Shown: piece by piece, positions 37,510 to 46,721 of the stretch | Layout of the letters: the number at the start of each line of letters is the position of its first letter | How positions within the stretch are numbered: position 1 is the first letter of the stretch | DNA from: Leptospirillum sp. | Lineage (GTDB): Bacteria; Nitrospirota; Leptospirillia; Leptospirillales; Leptospirillaceae | Direction of reading: 5' to 3' | DNA: 64,000 nt | NCBI GenBank assembly: GCA_027315205.1 | Contig: DAHUYM010000008.1 | Location: 62,001-126,000, forward strand | Translations under genes and position numbers: made by a program | Notes under the pieces: model-generated | The model's input: only the letters and a program-made list of their open reading frames with translations | Told to the model about the DNA's origin: nothing | Databases searched by the model: none

Positions 37510-38976
37510 TTGAGGATTCACGCCCGTCTAGAAAAAGCGTTCATTTTTTACTCATCGATCCTGCTTTTTTCAGCGGGCTGCTCGACGGTAGGCACTCCTT
37601 CAAAAACAGTCACGCATAGTCAGAAGTCCGATATCGCCGGTAATCTTCCCCAAAATGTACCTCCTCCCTTGATACCGAGCCCTTCCCCGGATCAACTGAA
37701 GACTGGCACACAAACAAAGACGGTAACGACCCCGGGAAACCTTCCCAAGGGGAAACAAATCCTGACAATGGCGACGCTTCAGGGGAATTCGGGAAGTCTT
37801 GCGAAGATCGAGATCAACAGTCGACCCTTCATGAGGATACCGGACGATTCCAGTATCGAGTGGTATAAAACGTATTTTCAAACGGCCGGACGGCAACATT
37901 TCAAAGTCTGGCTCGAACGGTCGACGAAGTATCTCCCGTTTATCAAGTCCGTGTTTCGACGGGAAGGCCTGCCTGAAGATCTTGCCTATCTTTCCCTGAT
38001 AGAAAGCGGGTTCAGTCCACGCGCCTATTCCTATTCAAGGGCATCGGGACTTTGGCAATTCATGAGCTGGACCGGCAGAAAATATGGACTGAAGGTCAAC
38101 TGGTGGATCGATCAGCGCCGGGACCCAGTCCAGTCGACGTACGCTGCTGCCCGTTACCTGAGGGACCTTTACAATGAATTTCATTCGTGGAGTCTGGCTC
38201 TCGCCGCCTACAATGCGGGGGAGGGGAAGATCGCGAATGCCGTGGCCGAAACGGGAACAAAGGATTATTGGGAGATCCGGAATACAAACGCCATTTCCAA
38301 CGAGACGAAAGATTACGTTCCGAAATTTCTCGCCGCGCTGAAGATCGCAAAGGATCCTTCCCGATACGGTTTGGGAGAGATCGATTATGATGATCCTCTC
38401 GATTTTGAGACGGTCTATATCCACCATCCGACGGAAATCCGTACACTTGCAAAGTCGGCCGGGATTACGATGTCCACCTTCAGGAACTTCAACCCCGAGT
38501 TTATCCGCTGGGCGACTCCACCGCACATCCCATCGATTCCGGTCAATATTCCCAAGGGAATGAAAAATCAGTTCCTAGCCCGTCTTTCAAGCTTGCCGGA
38601 GTTATCCCACGGTGAAATGCTTTCAGACCAGGGAGTAGGGAACCACACCATTCGGTCCGGGGACTCCCTATGGACGATCTCACGTCATTACGGGGTATCT
38701 GTCCGGTCCTTGATGGAGGCCAACAACATTTCGAACACATCGATTCTCCGTCCGGGTAAAAGATTACTCATTCCTCCGGCGGGGGTTTCTTCAAGACATT
38801 CGGGCCATCATTATTCCTCCCATCATGGGTGGGTTCGCCATCGAATCAGGAAGGGTGAATCTCTTTTTGTATTGGCGAAGAAATTTCGGACGACGATATC
38901 GGCCATACGGATCAAGAATCATCTCTCGCGCAATTTCCTGCGTGCAGGTCAAACCATCATGGTTCCCATCCGGTAA
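37510..38976 (+). CDS. MltD-like lytic transglycosylase lipoprotein with two LysM domains
   Basis: The 488-residue lipoprotein (lipobox LFSAGC near 18-23) cleaves peptidoglycan glycan strands. The SLT domain at about 155-300 contains the catalytic Glu in AYLSLIESGFSP, followed by SRASGLWQFMSWTGRKYG and AAYNAGEGKIANA. Two LysM modules are at about 378-422 (HTIRSGDSLWTISRHYG) and 440-486 (HRIRKGESLFVLAKKF). The start is TTG 37510, with AAAGGAG 6 bases upstream. Confidence 0.93.
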   Translation: MRIHARLEKAFIFYSSILLFSAGCSTVGTPSKTVTHSQKSDIAGNLPQNVPPPLIPSPSPDQLKTGTQTKTVTTPGNLPKGKQILTMATLQGNSGSLAKIEINSRPFMRIPDDSSIEWYKTYFQTAGRQHFKVWLERSTKYLPFIKSVFRREGLPEDLAYLSLIESGFSPRAYSYSRASGLWQFMSWTGRKYGLKVNWWIDQRRDPVQSTYAAARYLRDLYNEFHSWSLALAAYNAGEGKIANAVAETGTKDYWEIRNTNAISNETKDYVPKFLAALKIAKDPSRYGLGEIDYDDPLDFETVYIHHPTEIRTLAKSAGITMSTFRNFNPEFIRWATPPHIPSIPVNIPKGMKNQFLARLSSLPELSHGEMLSDQGVGNHTIRSGDSLWTISRHYGVSVRSLMEANNISNTSILRPGKRLLIPPAGVSSRHSGHHYSSHHGWVRHRIRKGESLFVLAKKFRTTISAIRIKNHLSRNFLRAGQTIMVPIR

Positions 38977-39215
38977 CTTTTCCTTCGAGACATTCGCCCG
39001 GTCGAGACACGTCTTATCGCTACCCCGTCTGAACCCGTTTCCACTTTCAATTTATCCAGCGCTTGGCCCGATTTCTCTCCCACAAGTGATCCTTGATATC
39101 TGATTTAGGTCAGGGAATGTGTCGTTGCGGCTTCGGATATGAGACACACCGAAGGCTTCGATGCACGAAATTTGAACGCTTACATGAGGATTCTTCCCTC
39201 TAATGGGCGACGAGT

Positions 39216-39998
39216 CTATTTCTGGGGCGGGACAGGCATGGAAGGGGGAGTCTGTTTCAGAGGAGGAGCCGATGTCGGACCCTGATTCAAGTAGGTACCG
39301 GCTTCAGCGGCCCATGGTGAATTCGGAAATTTTTTGACCAGGGTTTGAAAATTGAGAAGAGCGAGTGCAGGCTGGTTTAAGGATTGGTATATCTTCCCGA
39401 TATTATAGTAAGCCGCATCGGCCAGGACCTTTTCGGGAAACTTGAGAACCTTTTGAAACATGGCAAGGGCCTGATCGTACTGTTTCGTGGAATTAAATGT
39501 CACTCCGAGACTTTCATAGTAGAAAGGAAGAATTTTAGTATCGCCGGCATTCTTTTCGAGGCCTGTATGAAGCCAGGTCAAAGCTTCCTGCGGATGCCCC
39601 TGCTGATTTGCAATCGACGCCAGGAATAGGGGAGCGATTTTTGCGCTTGAAGAGTCGGGATAACTTTTCATGACTTCCGAAAACAACTTTTGAGGGTTTG
39701 ACAGATCTTGGGTTTTATCTTGCATGTTCTGGGAAAAGGATTGTTCAGCCTTTGTCTCCAAAGTCGCGGCCGTTTGTTCGGTTTTTTTCTTGTCGCTGTA
39801 GATATGGGCGACAAGCCCAATTCCACCGAGAATGATGACCCCGATGATTCCGCTTACGATTATGGGGGTTTTCCGGGTATCCATCAATTGGCTGATGGCT
39901 TGCCCCATCGCCGAAGAGGAGGCGGAAGAAGTGTGAGGCGTTCCGGAATTGGTGTTTTGAGGCGAAGAGGACCCTTTTTTTCGTATGCGGTAGGACAT
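39216..39998 (-). CDS. Membrane-anchored TPR protein
   Basis: The 260-residue product has a cytoplasmic polar N-terminus (Ser/Thr-rich, 1-40), one TM helix at about 46-66, and a periplasmic TPR region at about 95-235 (for example LPFYYESLGVTFNSTKQYDQAL and AAYYNIGKIYQSLNQPALAL), ending in a Pro-rich tail. The topology recalls YfgM/BamD-like periplasmic TPR proteins. It lies 7 bases after the ferredoxin-like gene, on the same strand as NuoF, in one operon. Confidence 0.72.
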   Translation of the reverse strand: MSYRIRKKGSSSPQNTNSGTPHTSSASSSAMGQAISQLMDTRKTPIIVSGIIGVIILGGIGLVAHIYSDKKKTEQTAATLETKAEQSFSQNMQDKTQDLSNPQKLFSEVMKSYPDSSSAKIAPLFLASIANQQGHPQEALTWLHTGLEKNAGDTKILPFYYESLGVTFNSTKQYDQALAMFQKVLKFPEKVLADAAYYNIGKIYQSLNQPALALLNFQTLVKKFPNSPWAAEAGTYLNQGPTSAPPLKQTPPSMPVPPQK

Positions 39999-40005
39999 GA
40001 ATGCA

Positions 40006-40323
40006 TTACCCTTTCTTTTGTTCCATCCTGTAATAGAGATTTCTTAGCGATAGGGGCTTATCGGAACGGAGCTGATTGATCAGATCCCGGACGCTACCGC
40101 TGTTCATTCCGGAAAACCAGTATCCTTCGGGGTAGACAAGAACCATCGGACCGTATTCACATTGGTCGAGACAACCACATTTTGTCACGAGAATTTCCTG
40201 GGCCGGTCCCAGGGAATTCAGGTATTCCTGGGCTTCGAGTTTTAATTCTTCGCCTCCATTGCCCAGGCATTTGTTTCCGGTACAAAACAATACATGTGAT
40301 CGGTAACGCATGGAAGAAGGCAC
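40006..40323 (-). CDS. Thioredoxin-like [2Fe-2S] ferredoxin
   Basis: The product is about 100-105 residues, with a C-x4-C (LFCTGNKCLG) and C-x3-C (CGCLDQCEYG) arrangement typical of thioredoxin-like 2Fe-2S proteins related to NuoE. GTG 40323 or ATG 40311 could be the start; neither has a clear ribosome-binding site. It follows the NuoF-like gene by 34 bases. The pair resembles the N-terminal ferredoxin + NuoF arrangement fused in the 3821-6967 gene. Confidence 0.82.
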   Translation of the reverse strand: MPSSMRYRSHVLFCTGNKCLGNGGEELKLEAQEYLNSLGPAQEILVTKCGCLDQCEYGPMVLVYPEGYWFSGMNSGSVRDLINQLRSDKPLSLRNLYYRMEQKKG

Positions 40324-40357
40324 CGTCAGTCAGATCCCATATCAGTTTGCTCCGGAA

Positions 40358-41731
40358 TCAAAGGACCGTACCCTGAAGCAGCATCCCGGAAGTAGCCAAG
40401 TTCTGGTAATGAGGCGTTCGATGGTTTCGACGACAGAGTCCGGTTGCAAGATGTTCATCTATCTCTTCCGGAAAATGCTTCAGAAGCGTTTCGACGCTAT
40501 ATGCCGAAGCCGTGATGAGTCCGCAATTGCCACGGCCTTTGATCAGACCGGCGACCTTTTTGATCCGGACGATCGTTTCCCGGGAGGCTTTTCCGGTTTC
40601 CACGTCTTCCAGAAGTTCATGGAGATTCTCGGTTCCAATCCGGCATGGAGGGCATTGTCCACAGCTGCCGACCTCATAAAACCTCGAGAATTCCGCGGCG
40701 GTAGCAACGGGGCAGTCCTGGTCAGAAAGGACAATGATCCCGCCGGACCCGATTCCAGAGCCCAATCCGCGCAGAGCATCATAATCAAGTGAAACGTCAA
40801 AGTCTTTTCTTGGGAGAATACCGAACGAAGGCCCTCCAGGGTAGAACCCGGAAAGGGTTTCGCCGGCCGCGGCGCCTCCGGCCAGGTCTTCGACAAGGAT
40901 CCGCAGGTTTGCCCCGAGGGGAAGCTCGACGATCAGGGGTGTTTTCACGGATCCCGTTACGGCAAATACCATCGTACCCGGGCTCTTGGAGGTCCCCCTG
41001 GATCGGAACCAGTCCGGACCGTTTCGAAGTATGTGGGGAACATGGGCGTACGTTTCGACATTGTTCACGATCGTCGGACAGTTGTAGAGACCCCGGTCGG
41101 TCGGATAGCCTGGAGGTTTCGGTCTCGGTTTTGGAGTCCTCCCTTCGAGAGATTCCAGAAGGGCCGTTTCTTCTCCGGCGATGTACGCGCTGGGGCCGAC
41201 AAAAATTTCGATGTCCACCGAAAAATCGGTGCCCAATATGCGATCTCCCACGAAACCGGCCTTCAGCGCTTCTTCTCTGGCCGCCTTCAGGATCCTGATC
41301 CCCTCAGGGAAGCTTTCCTTGATGAAGAAAAAGCATTTTCGCGCTTTGACGGCGTACGCGGCGATGAGGATGCCTTCAAGGATCTGGTGGGGATTCGTCT
41401 CGATCAGGAAGTGATCTTTATGGCTTCCAGGCTCACCTTCGCTTCCGTTGGCGACCACGTATTTTTCCGATAGCCTGTGGGTGGCGACCTTCTCCCATTT
41501 CAGGGCGGTCGGGAACCCGCTTCCTCCGCGACCACGCAATCCCGCGTCTCGAATCTCGGAAATGACTTCAACGGGGGAAATCTTTGTAATGGCGCGAATA
41601 AGGCCATCGTATCCACCGACGTTCCGGTAGGATTCCAGGCCAGGTCCCCCATCAATAATCTCCCGACGAATCAGAACCGGATCAGGTCCGATTCGAAAGG
41701 GAATTCCGTGCGCAGATGTTTCTAAGCTCAA
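40358..41731 (-). CDS. nuoF: NuoF-like NADH-binding flavoprotein subunit
   Basis: The 457-residue subunit has GLRGRGGSGFPTALKW and GPSAYIAGEETALLESLEG (NADH and FMN binding), an SLBB region, and the N3-type 4Fe-4S ligands SCGQCPPCRIG plus NCGL. It accepts hydride from NADH and passes electrons to Fe-S carriers. It is not next to other Nuo subunits; only a ferredoxin-like protein and a TPR protein follow, so it may belong to a soluble NADH:acceptor complex (formate dehydrogenase, hydrogenase-like or other). The start is TTG 41731, with GGAGGA upstream. Confidence 0.88.
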   Translation of the reverse strand: MSLETSAHGIPFRIGPDPVLIRREIIDGGPGLESYRNVGGYDGLIRAITKISPVEVISEIRDAGLRGRGGSGFPTALKWEKVATHRLSEKYVVANGSEGEPGSHKDHFLIETNPHQILEGILIAAYAVKARKCFFFIKESFPEGIRILKAAREEALKAGFVGDRILGTDFSVDIEIFVGPSAYIAGEETALLESLEGRTPKPRPKPPGYPTDRGLYNCPTIVNNVETYAHVPHILRNGPDWFRSRGTSKSPGTMVFAVTGSVKTPLIVELPLGANLRILVEDLAGGAAAGETLSGFYPGGPSFGILPRKDFDVSLDYDALRGLGSGIGSGGIIVLSDQDCPVATAAEFSRFYEVGSCGQCPPCRIGTENLHELLEDVETGKASRETIVRIKKVAGLIKGRGNCGLITASAYSVETLLKHFPEEIDEHLATGLCRRNHRTPHYQNLATSGMLLQGTVL

Positions 41732-41977
41732 GAAAATCCTCCTCCACTTTGGTGAAATAGTAAGGTATTCGGCCTCTCCGGTCAAACGAGGACGATATGA
41801 TTTTAGTTAATAAAGTATCCAAAAAATAGAGATATTCTTTAAGATCCGCTCCCCTTTCCAGGGGATTAACAAGCTTTGTTTGCAATCAGGAGTTCGGATT
41901 GTCAAAATCCTTTTTGATTCACATTTGTTCCCCGATTCTTGTCAAACACGGGGATCCTAAGGAGGGAAGGGAAAATC

Positions 41978-42475
41978 ATGGGCGTCGAACATCCTGCAGT
42001 CGGAATTATCATGGGCAGTGCGAACGACTGGAAAGTCATGCAATCGGCTGCGAAAACACTAAAACAGTTCGGGATTCCTTATGAAGCCCGCGTCGTGTCT
42101 GCACATCGTACACCCGATCTCCTTTTCCAATATTCGGAAGAATCACGGGGGAGGGGGTTGTCCGTCATTATTGCGGGAGCAGGCGGAGCCGCCCATCTCC
42201 CTGGCATGGTCGCTTCGAAAACGACGCTTCCCGTTCTGGGAGTTCCGATTCCAAGCACCTCTCTAAATGGGCTGGACTCGCTTCTTTCCATTGTGCAAAT
42301 GCCGAAGGGAGTTCCCGTAGGCACTTTGGCCATTGGCGAAGCCGGAGCCGAGAACGCCGCTCTTCTGGCTATTTCCATTCTTGGAATCCGGGACGAATCC
42401 CTCAGAAAAAAACTTGAGGAATTCCGACTTGGTCTCAGGGAAAAGGCCCTCTCCTCATCCCTGCCGGAGGTTTGA
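41978..42475 (+). CDS. purE: N5-carboxyaminoimidazole ribonucleotide mutase
   Basis: This 165-residue class I PurE converts N5-CAIR to CAIR in purine synthesis. [13 protein letters not shown] carries the phosphate-binding GS-x-DW motif, and [11 protein letters not shown] supplies the His-containing loop. [12 protein letters not shown] and PVLGVPIPS are further signatures. ATG 41978 follows an AAGGAGGGAAGGG purine tract. purK starts 3 bases after the stop. Confidence 0.96.
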   Translation: MGVEHPAVGIIMGSANDWKVMQSAAKTLKQFGIPYEARVVSAHRTPDLLFQYSEESRGRGLSVIIAGAGGAAHLPGMVASKTTLPVLGVPIPSTSLNGLDSLLSIVQMPKGVPVGTLAIGEAGAENAALLAISILGIRDESLRKKLEEFRLGLREKALSSSLPEV

Positions 42476-42478
42476 TCG

Positions 42479-43621
42479 ATGCTGCTTCCGGGGTCCTGGC
42501 TCGGTGTTCTAGGTGGTGGCCAGCTGGGAAAAATGTTCGCCCTGACGGCCCTCACAATGGGGTATAGAGTTGTCACATGGGATCCAGACCCGACCAGTCC
42601 TGCCGGCGAATTTGCATCCCACCATATTCAGGCCGGGTTCCACGACCCGAACGCCCTGAAGATTTTTTGCAAATACGCGCGGGCCGCAACGACAGAATTT
42701 GAAAACATTCCGGAAGATATCCTTAGAGCCCTTTCCGGTAATATGACGGTCATCCCGGGCCCGGATCCCGTGTCCATTTGCCAGGACCGGGTACGCGAAA
42801 AAAAGTTCTTGGAAAAAGAAGGCTTTCCCGTCCCGCCCTTTTCGGAGATCCTTGTGATCGAGGATCTCGAGGTGGCCTTAAAACATGTTGGGACGCCTTC
42901 ACTCTTAAAAATTAATCGTTGGGGTTATGACGGAAAAGGTCAGACGACCGTTGTTTCATTAAACGATGCGATGAAGGCTTTCGAGGATTTCGGCAGGGTT
43001 CCTTGCATCCTTGAACAAAAGATCCCATTCGTCAAGGAATTGTCTGTCATTCTTGGCCGGAACCGTAAAGGAGAGATTCGGGTATTCCCCGTCGCCGAAA
43101 ACGTTCACCGAAATGGTGTCCTTGAAACGACAGTCGTCCCCGCCAGGATTTCTGACATGGTCGCCCAGAAAGCTTGCCAAATTGCCCAGGAGATCGCATC
43201 TCGCCTGCATTACCAAGGGGTCCTTGCCGTAGAGTTTTTTCTCACGGAAGAAGGTCTGCTCGTGAACGAAATGGCTCCGCGTCCCCACAATAGCGGCCAC
43301 TTTACCCTCGATGCCTGTTTGACAAACCAGTTTGAACAGCAGGTGAGGACGTTATGCGGCCTACCGCTGGGGGACCCGCGTCTTGTAAGCCCGGCAGCCA
43401 TGGGAAACATAATGGGGGAGTGCTGGTCTGGAGGGGAAGAGCCCGACTGGGAGAAAATTCTCCGTAACCCGGACGTCAAGCTTCACCTGTATGGAAAAGT
43501 CGAAGCCCGACCCGGAAGGAAGATGGGGCATTTCACCTGCCTTGCAGAGGATGCGGATGCGGCACTTTCTCGTGTCCGTTCCATTTTATCGGAGCTTTAC
43601 CACCGAACGGACTCAGCGTAG
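42479..43621 (+). CDS. purK: N5-carboxyaminoimidazole ribonucleotide synthase
   Basis: This 380-residue ATP-grasp enzyme makes N5-CAIR from AIR, bicarbonate and ATP, supplying PurE. N-terminal WLGVLGGGQLGKMFA, the ATP-grasp LLKINRWGYDGKGQ, and the C-terminal NEMAPRPHNSGHFTLDAC signature are all present. It is cotranscribed with purE and convergent with the DsbA-like gene 5 bases away. Confidence 0.96.
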   Translation: MLLPGSWLGVLGGGQLGKMFALTALTMGYRVVTWDPDPTSPAGEFASHHIQAGFHDPNALKIFCKYARAATTEFENIPEDILRALSGNMTVIPGPDPVSICQDRVREKKFLEKEGFPVPPFSEILVIEDLEVALKHVGTPSLLKINRWGYDGKGQTTVVSLNDAMKAFEDFGRVPCILEQKIPFVKELSVILGRNRKGEIRVFPVAENVHRNGVLETTVVPARISDMVAQKACQIAQEIASRLHYQGVLAVEFFLTEEGLLVNEMAPRPHNSGHFTLDACLTNQFEQQVRTLCGLPLGDPRLVSPAAMGNIMGECWSGGEEPDWEKILRNPDVKLHLYGKVEARPGRKMGHFTCLAEDADAALSRVRSILSELYHRTDSA

Positions 43622-43626
43622 ACCTA

Positions 43627-44292
43627 TTATGCTTCGCGAAGAAGAACTTCACCCGCATGGATAAATAATTCGGGATCCATAAGTCCGCCGATAAATACCC
43701 GGTCGCCCCCACTATTTTCGAGCACCAAAGTCGGCCGGACAGTGACCTTTTCCCTTTCGGCGGATACCTGATCTTCTCGAAGGGCTTTTTGGGTTTCGAT
43801 TTCCATGAATCCTTTCATGAGTTCCGCAAAATTAAACCCCACTTTCCGGGATATTTGCTCGATGATCTCCGTTGATCCGATATTGAGTCCTTCTTCGTAC
43901 ATCGCTTTCCTCAACTCCCAAAGAAACAGCGATCCTTTTTCAGGATCGAGCCGTAACGCCGAAGAAACCCATAGGCAGCATGTTTCCGAAGACACCGGAA
44001 CATCGTTTTTTTTCCAGGCTTTCACCTCTAGAGCGACCCCCGAGTTCCTTGAAACAGATTCGAGTTTGGGGACAAATTCTTCAGGACGGGTCATATTGCG
44101 TTGCTTCAGGAATTCATTGAGTTCCCGATAGAGAACGAAGAGCCTCTCACGGAAAATCAGACGACCTGAAAAATGCTCTCGAAACTGGTGGATGGATTGA
44201 TTCGCGATATAGCTCCAAGAACACATCGGATCTGTAAACCATTGTGCATAGAGTAAATTGGAAGCAAAGGTCTTTTGCAGAGACGGATCCAT
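43627..44292 (-). CDS. DsbA-like (FrnE/HCCA-type) thioredoxin-fold protein
   Basis: The 221-residue thioredoxin-fold protein has DPMCSWSYIAN near residue 21, so the active-site motif is C-x2-S-like (CSWS) rather than CxxC. The helical insertion and VRPTLVL near the C-terminus (the cis-Pro loop) fit the DsbA/FrnE superfamily. It has no signal peptide and should be cytoplasmic. One active-site Cys is missing, so disulfide exchange may proceed by a one-Cys mechanism or be lost. It is the third gene after the nucleotide cyclase and TPR lipoprotein genes. Confidence 0.75.
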   Translation of the reverse strand: MDPSLQKTFASNLLYAQWFTDPMCSWSYIANQSIHQFREHFSGRLIFRERLFVLYRELNEFLKQRNMTRPEEFVPKLESVSRNSGVALEVKAWKKNDVPVSSETCCLWVSSALRLDPEKGSLFLWELRKAMYEEGLNIGSTEIIEQISRKVGFNFAELMKGFMEIETQKALREDQVSAEREKVTVRPTLVLENSGGDRVFIGGLMDPELFIHAGEVLLREA

Positions 44293-44303
44293 CTTCGGTC
44301 TTC

Positions 44304-45152
44304 CTATTTTATTTTGTTCTCTTTTTCGAGCACTTCCAGTTTTTTCAGAAGTGAGCGGGCCTTCTGGATGTTTTCCCTGACTTCTTTATTTTGGGGATTG
44401 AGATCGATGACCTGTCCCCAATAGAATAAGGCCCTGTGAAGGTGCTGTTGTGTAAAGGCCATGTCCCCATTATTTGTCCATGTTTTTTCCAACAAAGCGA
44501 GCTTCGCTCTTAACGATACCGCATTTGAATCCAGCGGAGAGACCGCTAACGCCCTTCGGATATCGATCAGGGCCGCATGGTATTTTTTCTCTTCCATCCG
44601 CCTTTGGGCCAAGTGTGTATAAGCCTCTACCGAAATGGAGTTCATATCCTTAGTATCCAGAAATGCCACCGATCGACTGTTTTTCAATGCCCAGAACTCC
44701 TGGTCCGACCTGATTTTTGACCTGAGATAATAAACCCATACCGGACGCGCCAGATCGGCCGGAGCTTTGCGAAAGTAAAGGGGATCTCTCTCCAGAATCT
44801 TGTCGATCAAGGGCAGGGATTGATCCGGCGACACGGTTTTAAGGATGACATTAGTTTTTTTCAAGTCTGCCAGATTCCATGCATTGTTTACATAATGAGT
44901 CCAGTGAATCTTGTTTACAGGATCTTTCAGCTGGCCCGCCTTCACCATCGCAAGGTCATATCTGCCTTCCTTTACCAACCGCTCTATCGTTTGAAGCTCG
45001 TTTTCGGGTATCTGTTTCGGGGGAGGGGGAGGAGCGGCAACCGGTCGTGGAGGAATCCCGCAACCTGCATCAACAAGAACCATCGCGGAAATAAAAACGA
45101 TCGCCAGTCGCCGGAACACGCTGCCAAAGGATTTGAACGTTGAAAGCCACAT
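44304..45152 (-). CDS. TPR-like lipoprotein
   Basis: The 282-residue lipoprotein has a lipobox VDAGC near residue 31, then a Pro-rich segment (APPPPPKQ), then helical repeats of TPR type in the last half (ALIDIRRALAVSPLDSNAVS, HRALFYWGQVIDLNPQNKEV). ATG 45152 has GGAGGG about 11 bases upstream. It follows the cyclase stop by 8 bases and precedes the DsbA-like gene by 11, so the three form an operon. A role as periplasmic partner of the cyclase sensor domain is possible but not shown. Confidence 0.7.
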   Translation of the reverse strand: MWLSTFKSFGSVFRRLAIVFISAMVLVDAGCGIPPRPVAAPPPPPKQIPENELQTIERLVKEGRYDLAMVKAGQLKDPVNKIHWTHYVNNAWNLADLKKTNVILKTVSPDQSLPLIDKILERDPLYFRKAPADLARPVWVYYLRSKIRSDQEFWALKNSRSVAFLDTKDMNSISVEAYTHLAQRRMEEKKYHAALIDIRRALAVSPLDSNAVSLRAKLALLEKTWTNNGDMAFTQQHLHRALFYWGQVIDLNPQNKEVRENIQKARSLLKKLEVLEKENKIK

Positions 45153-45160
45153 CGGGAATT

Positions 45161-46675
45161 TTACCCTCCTGTTGATCCGGTAGAAGAGGAAATGGGAAGG
45201 GGAACAGAATCAGGGCCTGGTCTAGATTGCTCGGAATCGGGAATCTTCTCAATGATTTTGCTGACTAAAATCGGTTCATCAAGCCCCTTGAGCGATACGG
45301 GTAGGGGGTCCGAAAACTGGAAAAATCTTGAAACGCGTTCGACAACACTGGAGGTCACGAGAATCTCCCCAGGCTTTGCCAAGGTTTCGATCCTCGATGC
45401 GATATTAACCGTCTGACCGACCACCGTGTATTCCATTCGGGCTCCGGAACCAATATTGCCGACAATACCGTCACCCACATGCAGGCCCATTCCGAATTCG
45501 GCAACCGGAAGACCCTTCGATTTCCGTGCAAGGGTTTTTTCCCGTATTGCTTCCATCATCGCAAGAGCACATCCTAGCGCCGTTTTGGGGTGCTCTTCAA
45601 AATATTCCGGAATCCCAAATACGACCATCACTCCATCACCCATAATATTATTGATCGACCCCTGATACTTAAACACGACTTCGATAAGGGATTGATAGTA
45701 GTCATTCAAGATTGTGACGACTTGCTCCGGGGACAATTGGTTCGAAAGCCGGGTGAAATTCCGGATGTCCGCAAAGAGGACAACGACCTGTTGGCGCATG
45801 CCTCCCAGATGGATCAGTTCAGGGTGGAGGATGATCCGCTCGGCGACATCTTTGGACACATATCGAATGAGGGCATTCTGCAAGAGTTCCTTATGCCGAA
45901 GTTCCATGACCATTGCATTGAACGACTGGGTCAGATCCCCAAGTTCGTCATGACCGTCTTGTTTCAGATGGACGGTAAAATCCCCCTGTTTAAGGGACAT
46001 GGTCGCCTTGTAAAGATTTCGAATGCGTTTCGTAAGATACCGGGACAAAAAAATCGATCCGCCCAGCGAGAGAAAAACGCCTACGACTCCCAAGGCGATG
46101 AAAGAAGATAGAACTTCCTTGTGAATGATTCTATAGGGTTTGTCCGAAAAGTAGACTGAGATCGTTCCGATAGGCACTTTTCCAAAAAAGACGGTTTTGC
46201 TGGCGAGGTCGTATTTAAGGCTTTCAGAATGGGTAAAGAAGAGAGATGGGTTATTTCTGGGGCTCAGGCCATGCTTAAGAAACGGAGGGATTTCTCCATT
46301 GAGAGAATCTCCAAGGAGATCTCCGTTTCTCCCGTAGATGAGGATTTCTTCGACCCCGTCATGGTGGGAATAGGTCCGGAGAATATCGTCGATCGTCAAC
46401 CGGTCTGCGTTCAAGATCGGGACGGATACCACATGGCTCAGTTCATCAAGAAAAAGGATGCTCTCACTTTTTAAAAGATGTCGCACATGAAGGTCCATCT
46501 CTTTTGCAAGCAGGGAATATCCCGTTGCAAGTGCGACTAAGGATATGGATGCGGAGAGCAAAAAGATCTTGAGAAAAAGGCCGAGGCGGAAACCCGAATT
46601 CAATGAAAGGCCTATCCTCCGCGTGCTCACATGGTAGAACCCGCGGAAACGTGGAGTATAATGTTCGAAAAACAT
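45161..46675 (-). CDS. Membrane class III adenylate/guanylate cyclase with HAMP domain
   Basis: The 504-residue protein has TM1 near 33-55, a periplasmic sensor domain (about 60-190), TM2 near 192-212, a HAMP domain with SRYLTKRIRNLYK, and a cyclase domain at about 300-470. Metal Asp residues are visible in VVLFADIRNF and NIMGDGVMV. Asn and Arg for transition-state binding are in GQTVNIASRIE. The purine-specifying positions are noteworthy: the usual Lys three residues before GD is Asn (NIMGD), and the usual Asp is Thr (YTVVG), as in class IIIb. Substrate choice is therefore unclear. It heads an operon with a TPR lipoprotein and a DsbA-like protein. Confidence 0.88.
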   Translation of the reverse strand: MFFEHYTPRFRGFYHVSTRRIGLSLNSGFRLGLFLKIFLLSASISLVALATGYSLLAKEMDLHVRHLLKSESILFLDELSHVVSVPILNADRLTIDDILRTYSHHDGVEEILIYGRNGDLLGDSLNGEIPPFLKHGLSPRNNPSLFFTHSESLKYDLASKTVFFGKVPIGTISVYFSDKPYRIIHKEVLSSFIALGVVGVFLSLGGSIFLSRYLTKRIRNLYKATMSLKQGDFTVHLKQDGHDELGDLTQSFNAMVMELRHKELLQNALIRYVSKDVAERIILHPELIHLGGMRQQVVVLFADIRNFTRLSNQLSPEQVVTILNDYYQSLIEVVFKYQGSINNIMGDGVMVVFGIPEYFEEHPKTALGCALAMMEAIREKTLARKSKGLPVAEFGMGLHVGDGIVGNIGSGARMEYTVVGQTVNIASRIETLAKPGEILVTSSVVERVSRFFQFSDPLPVSLKGLDEPILVSKIIEKIPDSEQSRPGPDSVPLPISSSTGSTGG

Positions 46676-46721
46676 TGCAAGTTCTTTGTTAAAGGATAAT
46701 AAACTCTTAAAGGAATATCAA

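Noticed and set aside
45161-46675. Reading the Gln in the VGQTVN segment as the lost substrate-binding Asp of the cyclase
   Set aside because: On closer alignment the Asp position falls three residues earlier and is Thr, as in class IIIb cyclases; only the Lys-to-Asn change is noteworthy.
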